Source: JAIWNK01 sp964453115 (GTDB lineage: Bacteria > Chloroflexota > Anaerolineae > Anaerolineales > Anaerolineaceae). From it: DNA of 64,000 nt. Below the pieces are notes generated by a model. That model searched no databases. It was not told the DNA's origin and saw only the letters and a program-made list of their open reading frames with translations. Positions 1 through 7,842 of the stretch are shown one piece after another. Within the stretch, counting starts at the first letter, position 1. Each line of letters begins with the position of its first letter. Location of the stretch: contig CAYVRT010000006.1 of NCBI GenBank assembly GCA_964453115.1, forward strand, positions 54,547 to 118,546, written 5' to 3'. Both the position numbers and the translations under genes were made by a program.

Positions 1-556
1 TGGGCTGATTTCCGCCAGCAATTGTCGTCCAGGTTGTGCTGCCAACTGGTGCATATTCATACTTATAAAAGCCCAGTTTTTCCACATTCACCACACCGCG
101 CAATTCCACTGCGCCCTCAATTTGCTCGTTCTCCTGCGGCGAAGTCCATTCAATTTGGCCTGCCAGGCAGACCTGCTCGGTAATTGGCACCTCGGTTGCA
201 ATTGCCGGGGTGGGCGTCATGGGCGCAATGGTTACCTGTTCATTTGGTACAAAGGCTGCCGTGCTGGTGGCGCTCAAATCCAGGGTTGGGGTGGGCAGCA
301 AAGCTGCCGGTGTATACACCGGCAAAACAAAAGAAACCAGCACCAACTCGCCCACAGCAAACAAACAAATGAAAATCAGAATGGTCAAAGCGGCGCTAAA
401 GCGACGCTGTGCCACCTCTTTCTCCAGCCCAAAAACCGCCGCCCGCCATTCCTGAAAAGCAATCATCACCCGGCGTAGATACCAAACCCCAATCAGCGCC
501 AGGCCAAGATAGATCCATAACTCATATTTTTGCAGAAAGGTGAAAACGTCTTGCAT
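1..556 (-). CDS. Unknown membrane-anchored protein, N-terminal part (cut by window edge)
   Basis: The reading frame opens with ATG at 556 and stays open to position 1, giving about 185 residues of an incomplete protein. Two membrane helices are visible (about residues 13-28 and 54-80), separated by a short charged cytoplasmic loop. A Thr/Pro-rich linker follows, then the start of a beta-type domain (from about residue 130) with a Cys and the pattern SP-x-ENEQIEGAVELRG, which looks like an Ig/fibronectin-like extracellular fold. It starts 13 bases after the stop of the purine nucleoside phosphorylase gene and is probably co-transcribed with it, although no clear ribosome binding site is seen. 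I do not recognise the family; function unknown. Confidence 0.7.
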   Translation of the reverse strand, partial: MQDVFTFLQKYELWIYLGLALIGVWYLRRVMIAFQEWRAAVFGLEKEVAQRRFSAALTILIFICLFAVGELVLVSFVLPVYTPAALLPTPTLDLSATSTAAFVPNEQVTIAPMTPTPAIATEVPITEQVCLAGQIEWTSPQENEQIEGAVELRGVVNVEKLGFYKYEYAPVGSTTWTTIAGGNQP

Positions 557-569
557 AACCGCACAACGG

Positions 570-1409
570 TCAGGAAATCTGCCGCAAGAAACCGCGCACG
601 ATGGTCGTCATCTTTGGCACCAAGACCTGCCCGGCTGCCAGCACCTCTTCATGCGTTGTCACTGCGCTCCCATCGAGATTGGCCTTATTGCTAATCCCCG
701 AAAGCCCAAGCACACGCATCCCGCCATGCCGGGCAACAATCGCCTCTGGCACCGTAGACATGCCAACTGCATCGGCACCAATGGCGCGCAAGAAACGCAA
801 ATCGGCCGGTGTCTCAAAGGAGGGCCCCGAAAGGCAAACATACACACCTTCACGCAGCCCAATCCCCGCCCCCTGCGCCACCTGACGCGCCACCTGCAAC
901 CATTGCCGGTCATAAACCTGGCTCATATCCGGGAAGCGCTCACCAAATTCGCTCAGGTTGGGACCGCGCAATGGGTTAAGGCCTGTCATCCCCACCAGCG
1001 CAATTTGATCGGTAATCAACATCACATCGCCCGGCTCAAAATCGGGGTGCACAGCCCCGGCAGCATTGGTCACCACCAGCGTCTCCACGCCCAGGCGCTG
1101 CATCACGCGCACCGGCAACGTTACCTGCTGCATCGAATAGCCCTCATAATAATGAGACCGGCCCTGCAACACCAAAACCGTCTGCCCTTCTAATTGTCCA
1201 ATCACCAACCGCCCGGCATGTCCCTGCACAGTCGAAGTCGGCCAGTGCGGGATTTCGGATGTTGGGATGTAATCGGGCGCTTGCACAGCATCCGCCAGGC
1301 CGCCCAATCCTGAGCCCAAGATAATGCCAACGCGCGGGCGTTGTGCTGTGCGATTTTGAATACAGGCTGTTGCCTCATCAATTTGCTGCATGGTAATCCA
1401 ATCGCTCAT
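570..1409 (-). CDS. punA: Purine nucleoside phosphorylase (trimeric, PNP/MTAP class)
   Basis: Phosphorolysis of purine (deoxy)nucleosides to base plus (deoxy)ribose-1-phosphate in purine salvage; cytoplasmic. 279 residues, normal for the trimeric class. Visible hallmarks are the phosphate-binding GSGLGG loop (residues 32-37), GHAGR near residue 65, the TNAAGA stretch, and the family signature GPSFETPADLR (about residue 195) followed by GADAVGMSTVPE and a GISNKA purine-site segment with Asn. ATG start preceded by GGAGG. It is preceded by its own TATAAT and followed closely by an unknown membrane gene. Two further nucleoside enzymes lie at 7843 and 9159, so salvage is well represented here. Confidence 0.95.
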   Translation of the reverse strand: MSDWITMQQIDEATACIQNRTAQRPRVGIILGSGLGGLADAVQAPDYIPTSEIPHWPTSTVQGHAGRLVIGQLEGQTVLVLQGRSHYYEGYSMQQVTLPVRVMQRLGVETLVVTNAAGAVHPDFEPGDVMLITDQIALVGMTGLNPLRGPNLSEFGERFPDMSQVYDRQWLQVARQVAQGAGIGLREGVYVCLSGPSFETPADLRFLRAIGADAVGMSTVPEAIVARHGGMRVLGLSGISNKANLDGSAVTTHEEVLAAGQVLVPKMTTIVRGFLRQIS

Positions 1410-1468
1410 CCTGCCTCCAATTCATAAATCAAAGCAAAACTGTGAAAGTCGTACTTGGGTGTTTGTTC

Positions 1469-1474
1469 ATTATA
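1469..1474 (-). promoter_or_regulatory. Probable -10 element for punA
   Basis: On the minus strand TGTTATAAT (TATAAT at 1474-1469, with an extended TGn) lies about 60 bases upstream of the punA ATG, just past the stop of the threonine aldolase gene. No good -35 is seen, so this is a moderate prediction. Confidence 0.4.
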
Positions 1475-1488
1475 ACAGATTAAACCAA

Positions 1489-2544
1489 TCACCCTGCGCT
1501 ACGCAGTTCGCCCAACACCAGGCGAAATGCCTCGAGCGTGCGCTGCACCGCCTCATCGTCAACCCAATAATGCGTCACCAGACGGAAGGCGCGCTCTGCC
1601 ACTGCTCCAACCAAAATGCCGCGCTCTTTCAGTGCAACAGCAACCTGTGCGGCCGTGCCGGGAAAATCGTCCGGCAAAAACGGAAAGACCATGTTCGTCT
1701 GCGGCATGCCCATTGGCAGAGTCAGACCCAAGACACCACGCAGCCCATCGGCCAGCTTGAACGCCCGCAGATGATCCTCGGACAGACGATCCACCATCTG
1801 TTCCAGCGCCACAATGCCTGCTGCGGCAATCACACCTGCCTGACGCATCCCCCCGCCCAATTGCTTGCGCAAACGGCGCGCCTGCCGGATAAAATCGGAT
1901 GAGCCACACAACACCGAACCAACCGGCGCACACAGCCCCTTGCTGAGACAAAATGTAACACTATCCGCCATGCCAACCAGGCGCTCAGCCGGCAACCCCA
2001 ATGCTACCGCAGCGTTGAAAATGCGCGCCCCATCCACATGCAGGGCAAGGCCATACTGCCGGGCAAAGCCAGCCGCCCAGTTCATGTAAGCCGCCGAAAG
2101 CACAACCCCGCCACAACGGTTATGGGTGTTTTCCAAAATCAGCAATCGCGAAACCGGATGGTGCACATCATCTGGACGCAAAGCTGCTTGCAAAGCTGCG
2201 GGGGATAGTGTCCCATCCGGCTGATTCGGCAAGGTATGGATCACAACACCCCCCAAAGCCGACACGCCACCAGCCTCAAACAGAAAGGTATGCCCCCGCT
2301 CGCCCATGATTGCCTCATCTCCGCGCCGGCAATGCACCAGTGCAGCAATCAGATTCCCCATCGTCCCCGAAGGCACAAATAAGCCAGCCTGCTTGCCCAT
2401 CCGCTCTGCCGCCATCTGCTCCAAAAGGCGCACCGTTGGATCTTCCCCCAAGACATCATCCCCAACTGCTGCCTTTGCCATCGCCTTGCGCATGGCAAGG
2501 GTTGGCTTCGTCACTGTATCCGATCGTAAATCCACAAAATCCAT
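1489..2544 (-). CDS. ltaE: Low-specificity L-threonine aldolase (PLP enzyme)
   Basis: Cleaves L-threonine/allo-threonine to glycine and acetaldehyde; PLP fold type I, cytoplasmic. 351 residues, typical length. The N-terminus has the family hallmark DLRSDTVTKPT followed by GDDVLGEDPTV; HVDGARIFNAAVALG holds the PLP-binding Asp, and the Schiff-base Lys is in FCLSKGL (about residue 200) followed by PVGSVLCG. The start at 2544 is chosen because AGGAGGG lies 6 bases upstream and the homology begins there. It lies 28 bases beyond the rluD-like gene on the same strand and probably belongs to that transcript. Confidence 0.93.
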   Translation of the reverse strand: MDFVDLRSDTVTKPTLAMRKAMAKAAVGDDVLGEDPTVRLLEQMAAERMGKQAGLFVPSGTMGNLIAALVHCRRGDEAIMGERGHTFLFEAGGVSALGGVVIHTLPNQPDGTLSPAALQAALRPDDVHHPVSRLLILENTHNRCGGVVLSAAYMNWAAGFARQYGLALHVDGARIFNAAVALGLPAERLVGMADSVTFCLSKGLCAPVGSVLCGSSDFIRQARRLRKQLGGGMRQAGVIAAAGIVALEQMVDRLSEDHLRAFKLADGLRGVLGLTLPMGMPQTNMVFPFLPDDFPGTAAQVAVALKERGILVGAVAERAFRLVTHYWVDDEAVQRTLEAFRLVLGELRSAG

Positions 2545-2572
2545 TCCTACCCTCCTGGTCAAAAACTTGAAA

Positions 2573-3505
2573 TCAGATGCTGGAATGCTGCCGCCGCAAT
2601 TGCTCCAGCGCAACCAACAATTCGGGCGGCAAACCCGCCTCAAAGGTGCGCGGCTGCCGTTCGCCCGGCAACACAATTTGCAAACGAAACGCATGCAAAA
2701 AATGGCGCACCAGTTCCAGGCTGGAATGGCGCCGCCCATAGACCGCATCTCCAACAATTGGGCAGCCCAGCAGCGCCAAATGCAACCGAATTTGATGGGT
2801 GCGACCGGTTAGCGGATGTGCTTCTAACAAGGTATGATGCACAAAAGCCTCGCGCGTAAAATATTCCGTCACAGCCTCGCGCCCCTTGCCAGGGGTTGTA
2901 ATTGCCATCCGTTTCCGGTGTGCCGGGTCACGGCCAATGGGCGCTTCCACCCGGCCACTCGGCGTTGGCGGGCTGCCATCCACCAATGCCAGATACACCT
3001 TGTGCGCCCGCCGCAACCGAAATTGATCTTGCAGCCAACGGTGCGCCCGGTCATTCTTTGCCAGCACAATCAACCCGGAAGTATCCTTATCCAGGCGATG
3101 CACCACCCCAGGGCGATGTTCTCCGCCCACCCCTTCCAACTGCGGTGCATGTGCCAGGGCAGCATGAACCAGCGTTCCACTTGCATGGCCCGCGGCCGGA
3201 TGCACCACCATGCCCGCCGGTTTGTTCACCAACAACACATCTTCATTTTCAAACACCACAGCAAGCGGAATCTCCTCCGCCACCAAACCCGAAGGTTGGA
3301 CCGGAGGCACATCCACCCGCACCTCGTCCCCGCACAAAACCAGCATGGAGCTCTTGCTCACCACCCGGCCATTGACCTGCACCTGTCCTTCTTTGATAAA
3401 GGCCTGCAAACGCGCCCGAGAATAGTCCGGCAGGCAAGCCACAAGGAATTTATCCAGCCGCTCCTGTCCCTCGTCACGCTGCACAAATACCTGCCCCGCG
3501 CTCAT
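2573..3505 (-). CDS. rluD: RluA/RluD-family 23S rRNA pseudouridine synthase
   Basis: 310 residues. An N-terminal S4 RNA-binding domain (about 14-60: RLDKFLVACLPDYSRARLQ) is followed by the pseudouridine synthase core with catalytic Asp in HRLDKDTSGL (about residue 138) and the C-terminal RTHQIRLHLALLG signature. Isomerises uridines in structured RNA, most likely 23S rRNA helix 69 if a true RluD; the exact target cannot be read from sequence. The ATG overlaps the lspA stop as ATGA, the common lspA-rluD arrangement, so translation is probably coupled. Confidence 0.93.
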   Translation of the reverse strand: MSAGQVFVQRDEGQERLDKFLVACLPDYSRARLQAFIKEGQVQVNGRVVSKSSMLVLCGDEVRVDVPPVQPSGLVAEEIPLAVVFENEDVLLVNKPAGMVVHPAAGHASGTLVHAALAHAPQLEGVGGEHRPGVVHRLDKDTSGLIVLAKNDRAHRWLQDQFRLRRAHKVYLALVDGSPPTPSGRVEAPIGRDPAHRKRMAITTPGKGREAVTEYFTREAFVHHTLLEAHPLTGRTHQIRLHLALLGCPIVGDAVYGRRHSSLELVRHFLHAFRLQIVLPGERQPRTFEAGLPPELLVALEQLRRQHSSI

Positions 3506-4020
3506 GCAGCCCCATTCTGCGGCTCAACCGATTGCTGCCGCTGCCGGCGATCTTGCATTTCTTGCAACACAATTCCCAACAACAACACCCCCACGCCAAT
3601 GGTAATGGAAGCATCCGCAATGTTGAAAACTGCAAACTGCCCAACCGAGATGAAATCCGTCACATACCCCTGCTGCACCCGATCCAGCAAATTGCCCAAT
3701 GCCCCACCCAGCTGGAATGTCATCGCCAGGCGCAGCGTCCAATCGGAACGCGGCACACGCGGAAAATAGGCCAGGATTGCCAGAGAAACAAGAATTGCCA
3801 GCACCATTAAGATTGCATTTGCTCCCTGCAACATGCCAAAGGCAACCCCCGTGTTGGTCGTATGGAAGGCGCGTGCATAGGGCCGCAGCCACTCCCAGGG
3901 CATCCAAACCTCACCAATTGCCAGTGTGCTGCGCACCCAGGTCTTCGTCCACTGATCAAAAAAAATGATCAGCCCAGAAAGGCCCAACAGGAATGCATAG
4001 TCTTTTAAATATTGTTTCAA
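3502..4020 (-). CDS. lspA: Lipoprotein signal peptidase II
   Basis: Inner-membrane aspartic protease that removes signal peptides from prolipoproteins in front of the lipidated Cys. 172 residues with four hydrophobic segments. The catalytic pair is visible: Asp122 in YVTDFI and Asp136 in FNIADAS, after the conserved GGALGNLLDR. The start is TTG at 4020: a GGAGG sits at the right distance and no ATG fits. Several substrates with clear lipoboxes occur in this window (13306, 33427, 39317, 45788, 60763). Confidence 0.95.
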   Translation of the reverse strand: MKQYLKDYAFLLGLSGLIIFFDQWTKTWVRSTLAIGEVWMPWEWLRPYARAFHTTNTGVAFGMLQGANAILMVLAILVSLAILAYFPRVPRSDWTLRLAMTFQLGGALGNLLDRVQQGYVTDFISVGQFAVFNIADASITIGVGVLLLGIVLQEMQDRRQRQQSVEPQNGAA

Positions 4021-4044
4021 AGCGCCTCCAAAATCTATTTTTCA

Positions 4045-4050
4045 ATTGTA
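4045..4050 (-). promoter_or_regulatory. Possible -10 element for lspA-rluD
   Basis: TACAAT on the minus strand about 25 bases upstream of the TTG start of lspA, in the 235-base gap after ileS. No convincing -35. The rest of this gap shows no gene, only the inverted repeat listed at 4211. Confidence 0.3.
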
Positions 4051-4210
4051 CCGCGAAAAGCGCTTCAAAACCAGCTTAGCAGCGAACGGCGCACCGTATT
4101 CATACTCTCCGGCCAGGTTTAGCTGCGCCGCGCAGCCCGGCTGGCTGCAAGCAAGAATTGCCGAGCATGCGCCAAACTGAACAATGTCCCACTCCCGGTG
4201 CGCACAGAGC

Positions 4211-4244
4211 GGTGTGGGTGAGGTCACCAGACCCCACCCACACC
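4211..4244. repeat. Inverted repeat just after ileS
   Basis: GGTGTGGGTG at 4211-4220 pairs perfectly with CACCCACACC at 4235-4244 across a 14-base loop, 11 bases past the ileS stop. There is no T-run on the minus-strand side, so it may be a transcript-end or pause hairpin rather than a standard intrinsic terminator. Confidence 0.4.
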
Positions 4245-4255
4245 CAACAAAGCGA

Positions 4256-7200
4256 TCAAACAACTTTTTCAAGCGCCAGTGACAGGGTTTCCCCATCAAA
4301 CCGATCCTCAATCTGAATTCGACCATGCGGCAGAGCCTCTTCCAACAATTGCTCCGCCAGTGTCTCACTCTGGATGTATTCGCGGAAGGCACACACGGCC
4401 CCAGCCAACCCCGAAGAAGCCTGATAGAAGACACGGATGCGATCCGCAATTTCCAAATTGGCCTGCTTGCGCAAATCCTGCACCCGGCGGACAAACTCGC
4501 GCGCCAGCCCTTCCTGCACCAGTTCCGGTGTCAGTTCGGTCACCAGCGCCGCCACATAGGCACCTTCCGCCGCCACCGCAAAGCCCTCGCGCGCCAAAAC
4601 CCGCACTTCCACTTCCTCGGGCAAAATTTCCAGCGTCTCGCCATTCACCAGCACAGGCAGCGCCTGACCCGATAGCAAGCGCAAAGCCGACTCCTCAACT
4701 GGCAGTGCCAGCAATGCCTGCCGAATGGCCGGGAAACGATTGCCATACTTCTGCCCCAACTGTTTCGGCAACGGATTGAGGCTATACGAAACCGCCTCGC
4801 CCGCAGCATTCAATGCCCGCACCTGCTTGACATTCAATTCATCGGCTAACAAGTCGCCAAAGCGCGCCAACCCATCCAGTTCTTCCCGGCTGCTAACTGC
4901 AAAAGCCGCCTCGGATAAGGGCTGCCGCACCTTACGATTGGCCTTGTTGCGCGCCGCATGGCCAAGCGAGGCCAGACGCATCACCAATGCCATCTCTGCA
5001 TTCAGCCGGTCATCCACCAATCCAGCATCATATACCGGCCAACGATCTAAATGCACCGAAAGCGGGGCGCTCTCATCCACGCTACGCACTAGGTTTTGAT
5101 ACAACTCATCTGCCAGAAAAGGCATCGTTGGCGCCAAAAGTCGCGCCAGCGTCACCAACGCCTCATGCAGCGTTGCATAAGCGGCTTGCTTATCCGCATC
5201 GGCATCGCTCTTCCAGAAGCGGCGGCGCGAACGCCGCAGCCACCAGTTCGAAAGCTGATCCACAAATTGCGCCACCGGACGGGTTGCCCCCAGCACGTCA
5301 TAGGTCTCCATTGCTTGCGTCACATCGCGCACCAGCGCATGCAGGCTCGAACGCAGCCAGCGGTCCAGCGGGCTATATTCCGGCACAACGCCCTCACCCG
5401 GTTTCCAGTGATCCAAATTGGCATAGGTCACAAAGAATGAATAGGTGTTCCAGAGCGTCAGGGTAAAGGAACGCACCACCTCCCCGACCAGTTCCATTGA
5501 AAAGCGCCGTTCCTGTCCCGGCGGCGACGCTGTATATAAATACCAGCGCATTGCATCGGCGCCATATTCATGCAACACGTCCCATGGATTGACGATATTG
5601 CCGCGATGCTTCGACATCTTCTTGCCCTCGCCATCCAGAATCAAGCCCAGGCAAATGACGTTCTTGTAGCTGACGCTATCAAACAGCAGCGTGCTGATGG
5701 CGTGCAGGGTATAGAACCAGCCGCGCGTCTGATCCACCGCCTCGCAGATAAAATCCGCCGGAAATTGTTTCGAGAATTCTTCCAAATTCTCAAATGGGTA
5801 ATGCCACTGCGAAACCGGCATTGAACCAGAATCAAACCACACATCAATTAGTTCTGGCACGCGCTGCATTCCCGCCCCACACTCTGAGCAAGCCCAGGTC
5901 ACCTGATCCACATGCGGGCGGTGCAAATCCAACATGCTCAAATCGCGGCCTGTCTTTTCAGAAAGTTCAGACACCGAGCCAATGCACTCCTGCTGATGGC
6001 AATTGGGACATTCCCAAACCGGAAGCGGTGTGCCCCAATACCGTTCACGTCCCAGCGCCCAGTCCACATTGTTCTCCAGCCAATTGCCAAACCGGCCATG
6101 CTGAATATACCCCGGATACCAGTTGATTTCTTCATTCAATTGCACCAGGCGCTGCTTGAAGGCGCTTGTACGGATATACCAGGTCGGGCGAGCATAGTAG
6201 AGCAGCGGCGTATCGCAGCGCCAACAGAATGGATAGGTGTGCGTATACCGTCCAGCGCTGAACAACAACCCTCGGTTCTGCAAATCCTGCATAATGTACG
6301 GGTCAGCATCCTTAACAAACTGCCCGGCCCACGGACGCACATCGGAGATGAAGGTTCCATCTGCCGCCACCGTCATTAAAACCGGCAAATCGTTTTCCAG
6401 CGCCACACTCATATCATCAGCGCCAAAGGCCGGTGCAATATGCACCATGCCTGTACCATCTTCGGTCGTCACAAAGTCAGCCAGCACCACGTAGTGCGCA
6501 GCTTTATCGGGCGGGACAAAGGTAAACAATGGCAAATAGCGTTTGCCTTTCAACTGCCGCCCCGGATACCGATCCAGCACGCGCACTGGCTGTTCGCCAA
6601 ACACCTTTTCAAGCAGCGGCTCAGCCAAAATCAAGCGTTCGGCTCCCCCCTCTGCCAGCGGATGCTCAACCGTGACATACATCACCTCCGGATGCACCGC
6701 TACAGCCACATTGGCCGGCAAGGTCCAGGGCGTCGTTGTCCACACCAGCAGCGAGGTTCCCGAATCATCCACCAGCGGCATCCGCACAAACACCGAGGGG
6801 TCGCTTGCTTCACTGTATCCCTGCGCCACTTCATGGTCCGAAAGCGGCGTGCCGCAACGTGGGCAATAAGGCACCACCTTAAAACCCTGATACAGCAGCC
6901 CCTTCTGCCAAAAGTTCTTCAAAATCCACCAGATTGACTCAATGTAGGGGTTGGTGTAGGTGATATAGGCCGTCTCCAAATCTACCCAATAGCCAATCCG
7001 TTCGGTCAAGCGCTCCCACTCTTGAATGTAGGAAAAAGCAGATTCGCGGCAAAGTGCGTTGAAAGCCGCAATGCCATATTCCTCAATTTGCTGCTTGTTG
7101 GTGAAGCCCAGTTTCTTCTCAACCTCAATTTCAACCGGCAGGCCATGCGTATCCCACCCACCGCGCCGGCTGACATGATATCCATTCATTGCCTTATAGC

Positions 7201-7408
7201 GCGGAAAAATATCCTTAAAGGCCCGCGCCAAGACATGATGCACCCCCGGGCGACCATTGGCTGTTGGCGGTCCTTCAAAGAAGACATACTCCGGCCCACC
7301 TTGGCGGGTGTACATTTGTTTGTGGAAGATATCGTGCGCCTTCCAAAAACGCAGTACAGCCTCCTCCATGGTTGTCACATTCAACTTGGGAGAAACCGGT
7401 CGAAACAT
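4256..7408 (-). CDS. ileS: Isoleucyl-tRNA synthetase (type 2-like)
   Basis: 1050 residues; charges tRNA-Ile with isoleucine, with a CP1 editing domain. The HIGH motif appears as GVHH (residues 55-58) in PTANGRPGVHHVLARAFKD, and KMSKHRG lies near residue 598. CPRCG and CPNC zinc-type pairs are visible in the connective region. The wording around the HIGH motif and the length fit the type 2 (eukaryote-like) IleRS group rather than the usual bacterial type 1; some type 2 enzymes tolerate mupirocin, which is family knowledge and not shown here. The start at 7408 is set by AGGAGG 6 bases upstream; longer readings run into the T-box terminator. Expression is controlled by the T-box leader upstream. 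Confidence 0.96.
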   Translation of the reverse strand: MFRPVSPKLNVTTMEEAVLRFWKAHDIFHKQMYTRQGGPEYVFFEGPPTANGRPGVHHVLARAFKDIFPRYKAMNGYHVSRRGGWDTHGLPVEIEVEKKLGFTNKQQIEEYGIAAFNALCRESAFSYIQEWERLTERIGYWVDLETAYITYTNPYIESIWWILKNFWQKGLLYQGFKVVPYCPRCGTPLSDHEVAQGYSEASDPSVFVRMPLVDDSGTSLLVWTTTPWTLPANVAVAVHPEVMYVTVEHPLAEGGAERLILAEPLLEKVFGEQPVRVLDRYPGRQLKGKRYLPLFTFVPPDKAAHYVVLADFVTTEDGTGMVHIAPAFGADDMSVALENDLPVLMTVAADGTFISDVRPWAGQFVKDADPYIMQDLQNRGLLFSAGRYTHTYPFCWRCDTPLLYYARPTWYIRTSAFKQRLVQLNEEINWYPGYIQHGRFGNWLENNVDWALGRERYWGTPLPVWECPNCHQQECIGSVSELSEKTGRDLSMLDLHRPHVDQVTWACSECGAGMQRVPELIDVWFDSGSMPVSQWHYPFENLEEFSKQFPADFICEAVDQTRGWFYTLHAISTLLFDSVSYKNVICLGLILDGEGKKMSKHRGNIVNPWDVLHEYGADAMRWYLYTASPPGQERRFSMELVGEVVRSFTLTLWNTYSFFVTYANLDHWKPGEGVVPEYSPLDRWLRSSLHALVRDVTQAMETYDVLGATRPVAQFVDQLSNWWLRRSRRRFWKSDADADKQAAYATLHEALVTLARLLAPTMPFLADELYQNLVRSVDESAPLSVHLDRWPVYDAGLVDDRLNAEMALVMRLASLGHAARNKANRKVRQPLSEAAFAVSSREELDGLARFGDLLADELNVKQVRALNAAGEAVSYSLNPLPKQLGQKYGNRFPAIRQALLALPVEESALRLLSGQALPVLVNGETLEILPEEVEVRVLAREGFAVAAEGAYVAALVTELTPELVQEGLAREFVRRVQDLRKQANLEIADRIRVFYQASSGLAGAVCAFREYIQSETLAEQLLEEALPHGRIQIEDRFDGETLSLALEKVV

Positions 7409-7432
7409 TCTACCTCCTGAACAAAAAAAGGA

Positions 7433-7751
7433 ATAAAAAAACACCCGTCCCAACAGGGACGAGTGGGCTGCTCGCGGTACCACCCTGTTTCCTTTCATCA
7501 TGCCTCACCCAACATCTTTCAAAAGGATTGCATGTGAAAGGCACTCTTTCAGGTACATCGTTTCAGAGATACCCGCGCCCTTGCTAACGGCGGACGAGGC
7601 CGGCGCCCCTACTGACAGCCTTACGACTGTGTTCAGTTTGCAGCTCCGGAATGATTTTCGATTTTCCATGCTGCCCCGGCTCACACCATCCCCGGGTTCG
7701 CTGACAGCTTCTTGAAAACCTACTCGTTTCCATCAACGCTTTTTAAAATCT
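7433..7751 (-). promoter_or_regulatory. T-box riboswitch leader of ileS
   Basis: The 5' leader of about 320 bases between promoter and ileS carries the perfect T-box AGGGTGGTACCGCG (minus strand, 7486-7473), which pairs with the acceptor end of uncharged tRNA. It is followed by a terminator hairpin and T-run. Upstream are stem I-like elements: AGTA bulge wording (GAGTAGG near 7725), GGTGTGAGCC, and a loop near 7650-7665 in which the isoleucine codon ATC occurs twice between GCAGC and GCTGC arms, a candidate specifier. Uncharged tRNA-Ile would favour the antiterminator and switch ileS on. This accounts for the 434-base gap between ileS and the next gene. Confidence 0.95.
7435..7465 (-). terminator. 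Regulated intrinsic terminator of the T-box leader
   Basis: On the minus strand CACTCGTCCC pairs with GGGACGGGTG (ten pairs, one G-T) across a TGTT loop, followed by seven T. It lies directly after the T-box sequence, whose alternative pairing forms the antiterminator. Confidence 0.93.
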
Positions 7752-7757
7752 GGTTGT

Positions 7758-7786
7758 ATTATGCCACAATTCTGCACAAAATGCAA
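7758..7786 (-). promoter_or_regulatory. Promoter of the ileS T-box transcript
   Basis: Minus strand: TTGCAT (-35, 7786-7781), 17-base spacer, CATAAT (-10, 7763-7758). The predicted start near 7751 places the whole T-box leader in the RNA. Confidence 0.7.
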
Positions 7787-7818
7787 TTCTTTCTCCCCCC
7801 GGAATAAATAAAATTTTG

Positions 7819-7824
7819 TATAAT
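7819..7824 (+). promoter_or_regulatory. Probable -10 element of the ATP-cone/uridine kinase gene
   Basis: TATAAT at 7819-7824, 18 bases before the ATG at 7843; no clear -35, as the upstream stretch is a C-run. Confidence 0.4.
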
Positions 7825-7842
7825 CAATCCTGGAGGTGTCCA

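Noticed and set aside
4021..4255. Small gene between lspA and ileS
   Set aside because: No frame with start, ribosome binding site and plausible protein; only a weak -10 and an inverted repeat.
4042..4494. Open frame overlapping the end of ileS
   Set aside because: It lies in another frame of ileS and the short gap after it, with no homology or ribosome binding site.
7409..7501. Longer N-terminus for IleRS
   Set aside because: The extension would translate the T-box terminator; GGAGG and homology support the start at 7408.
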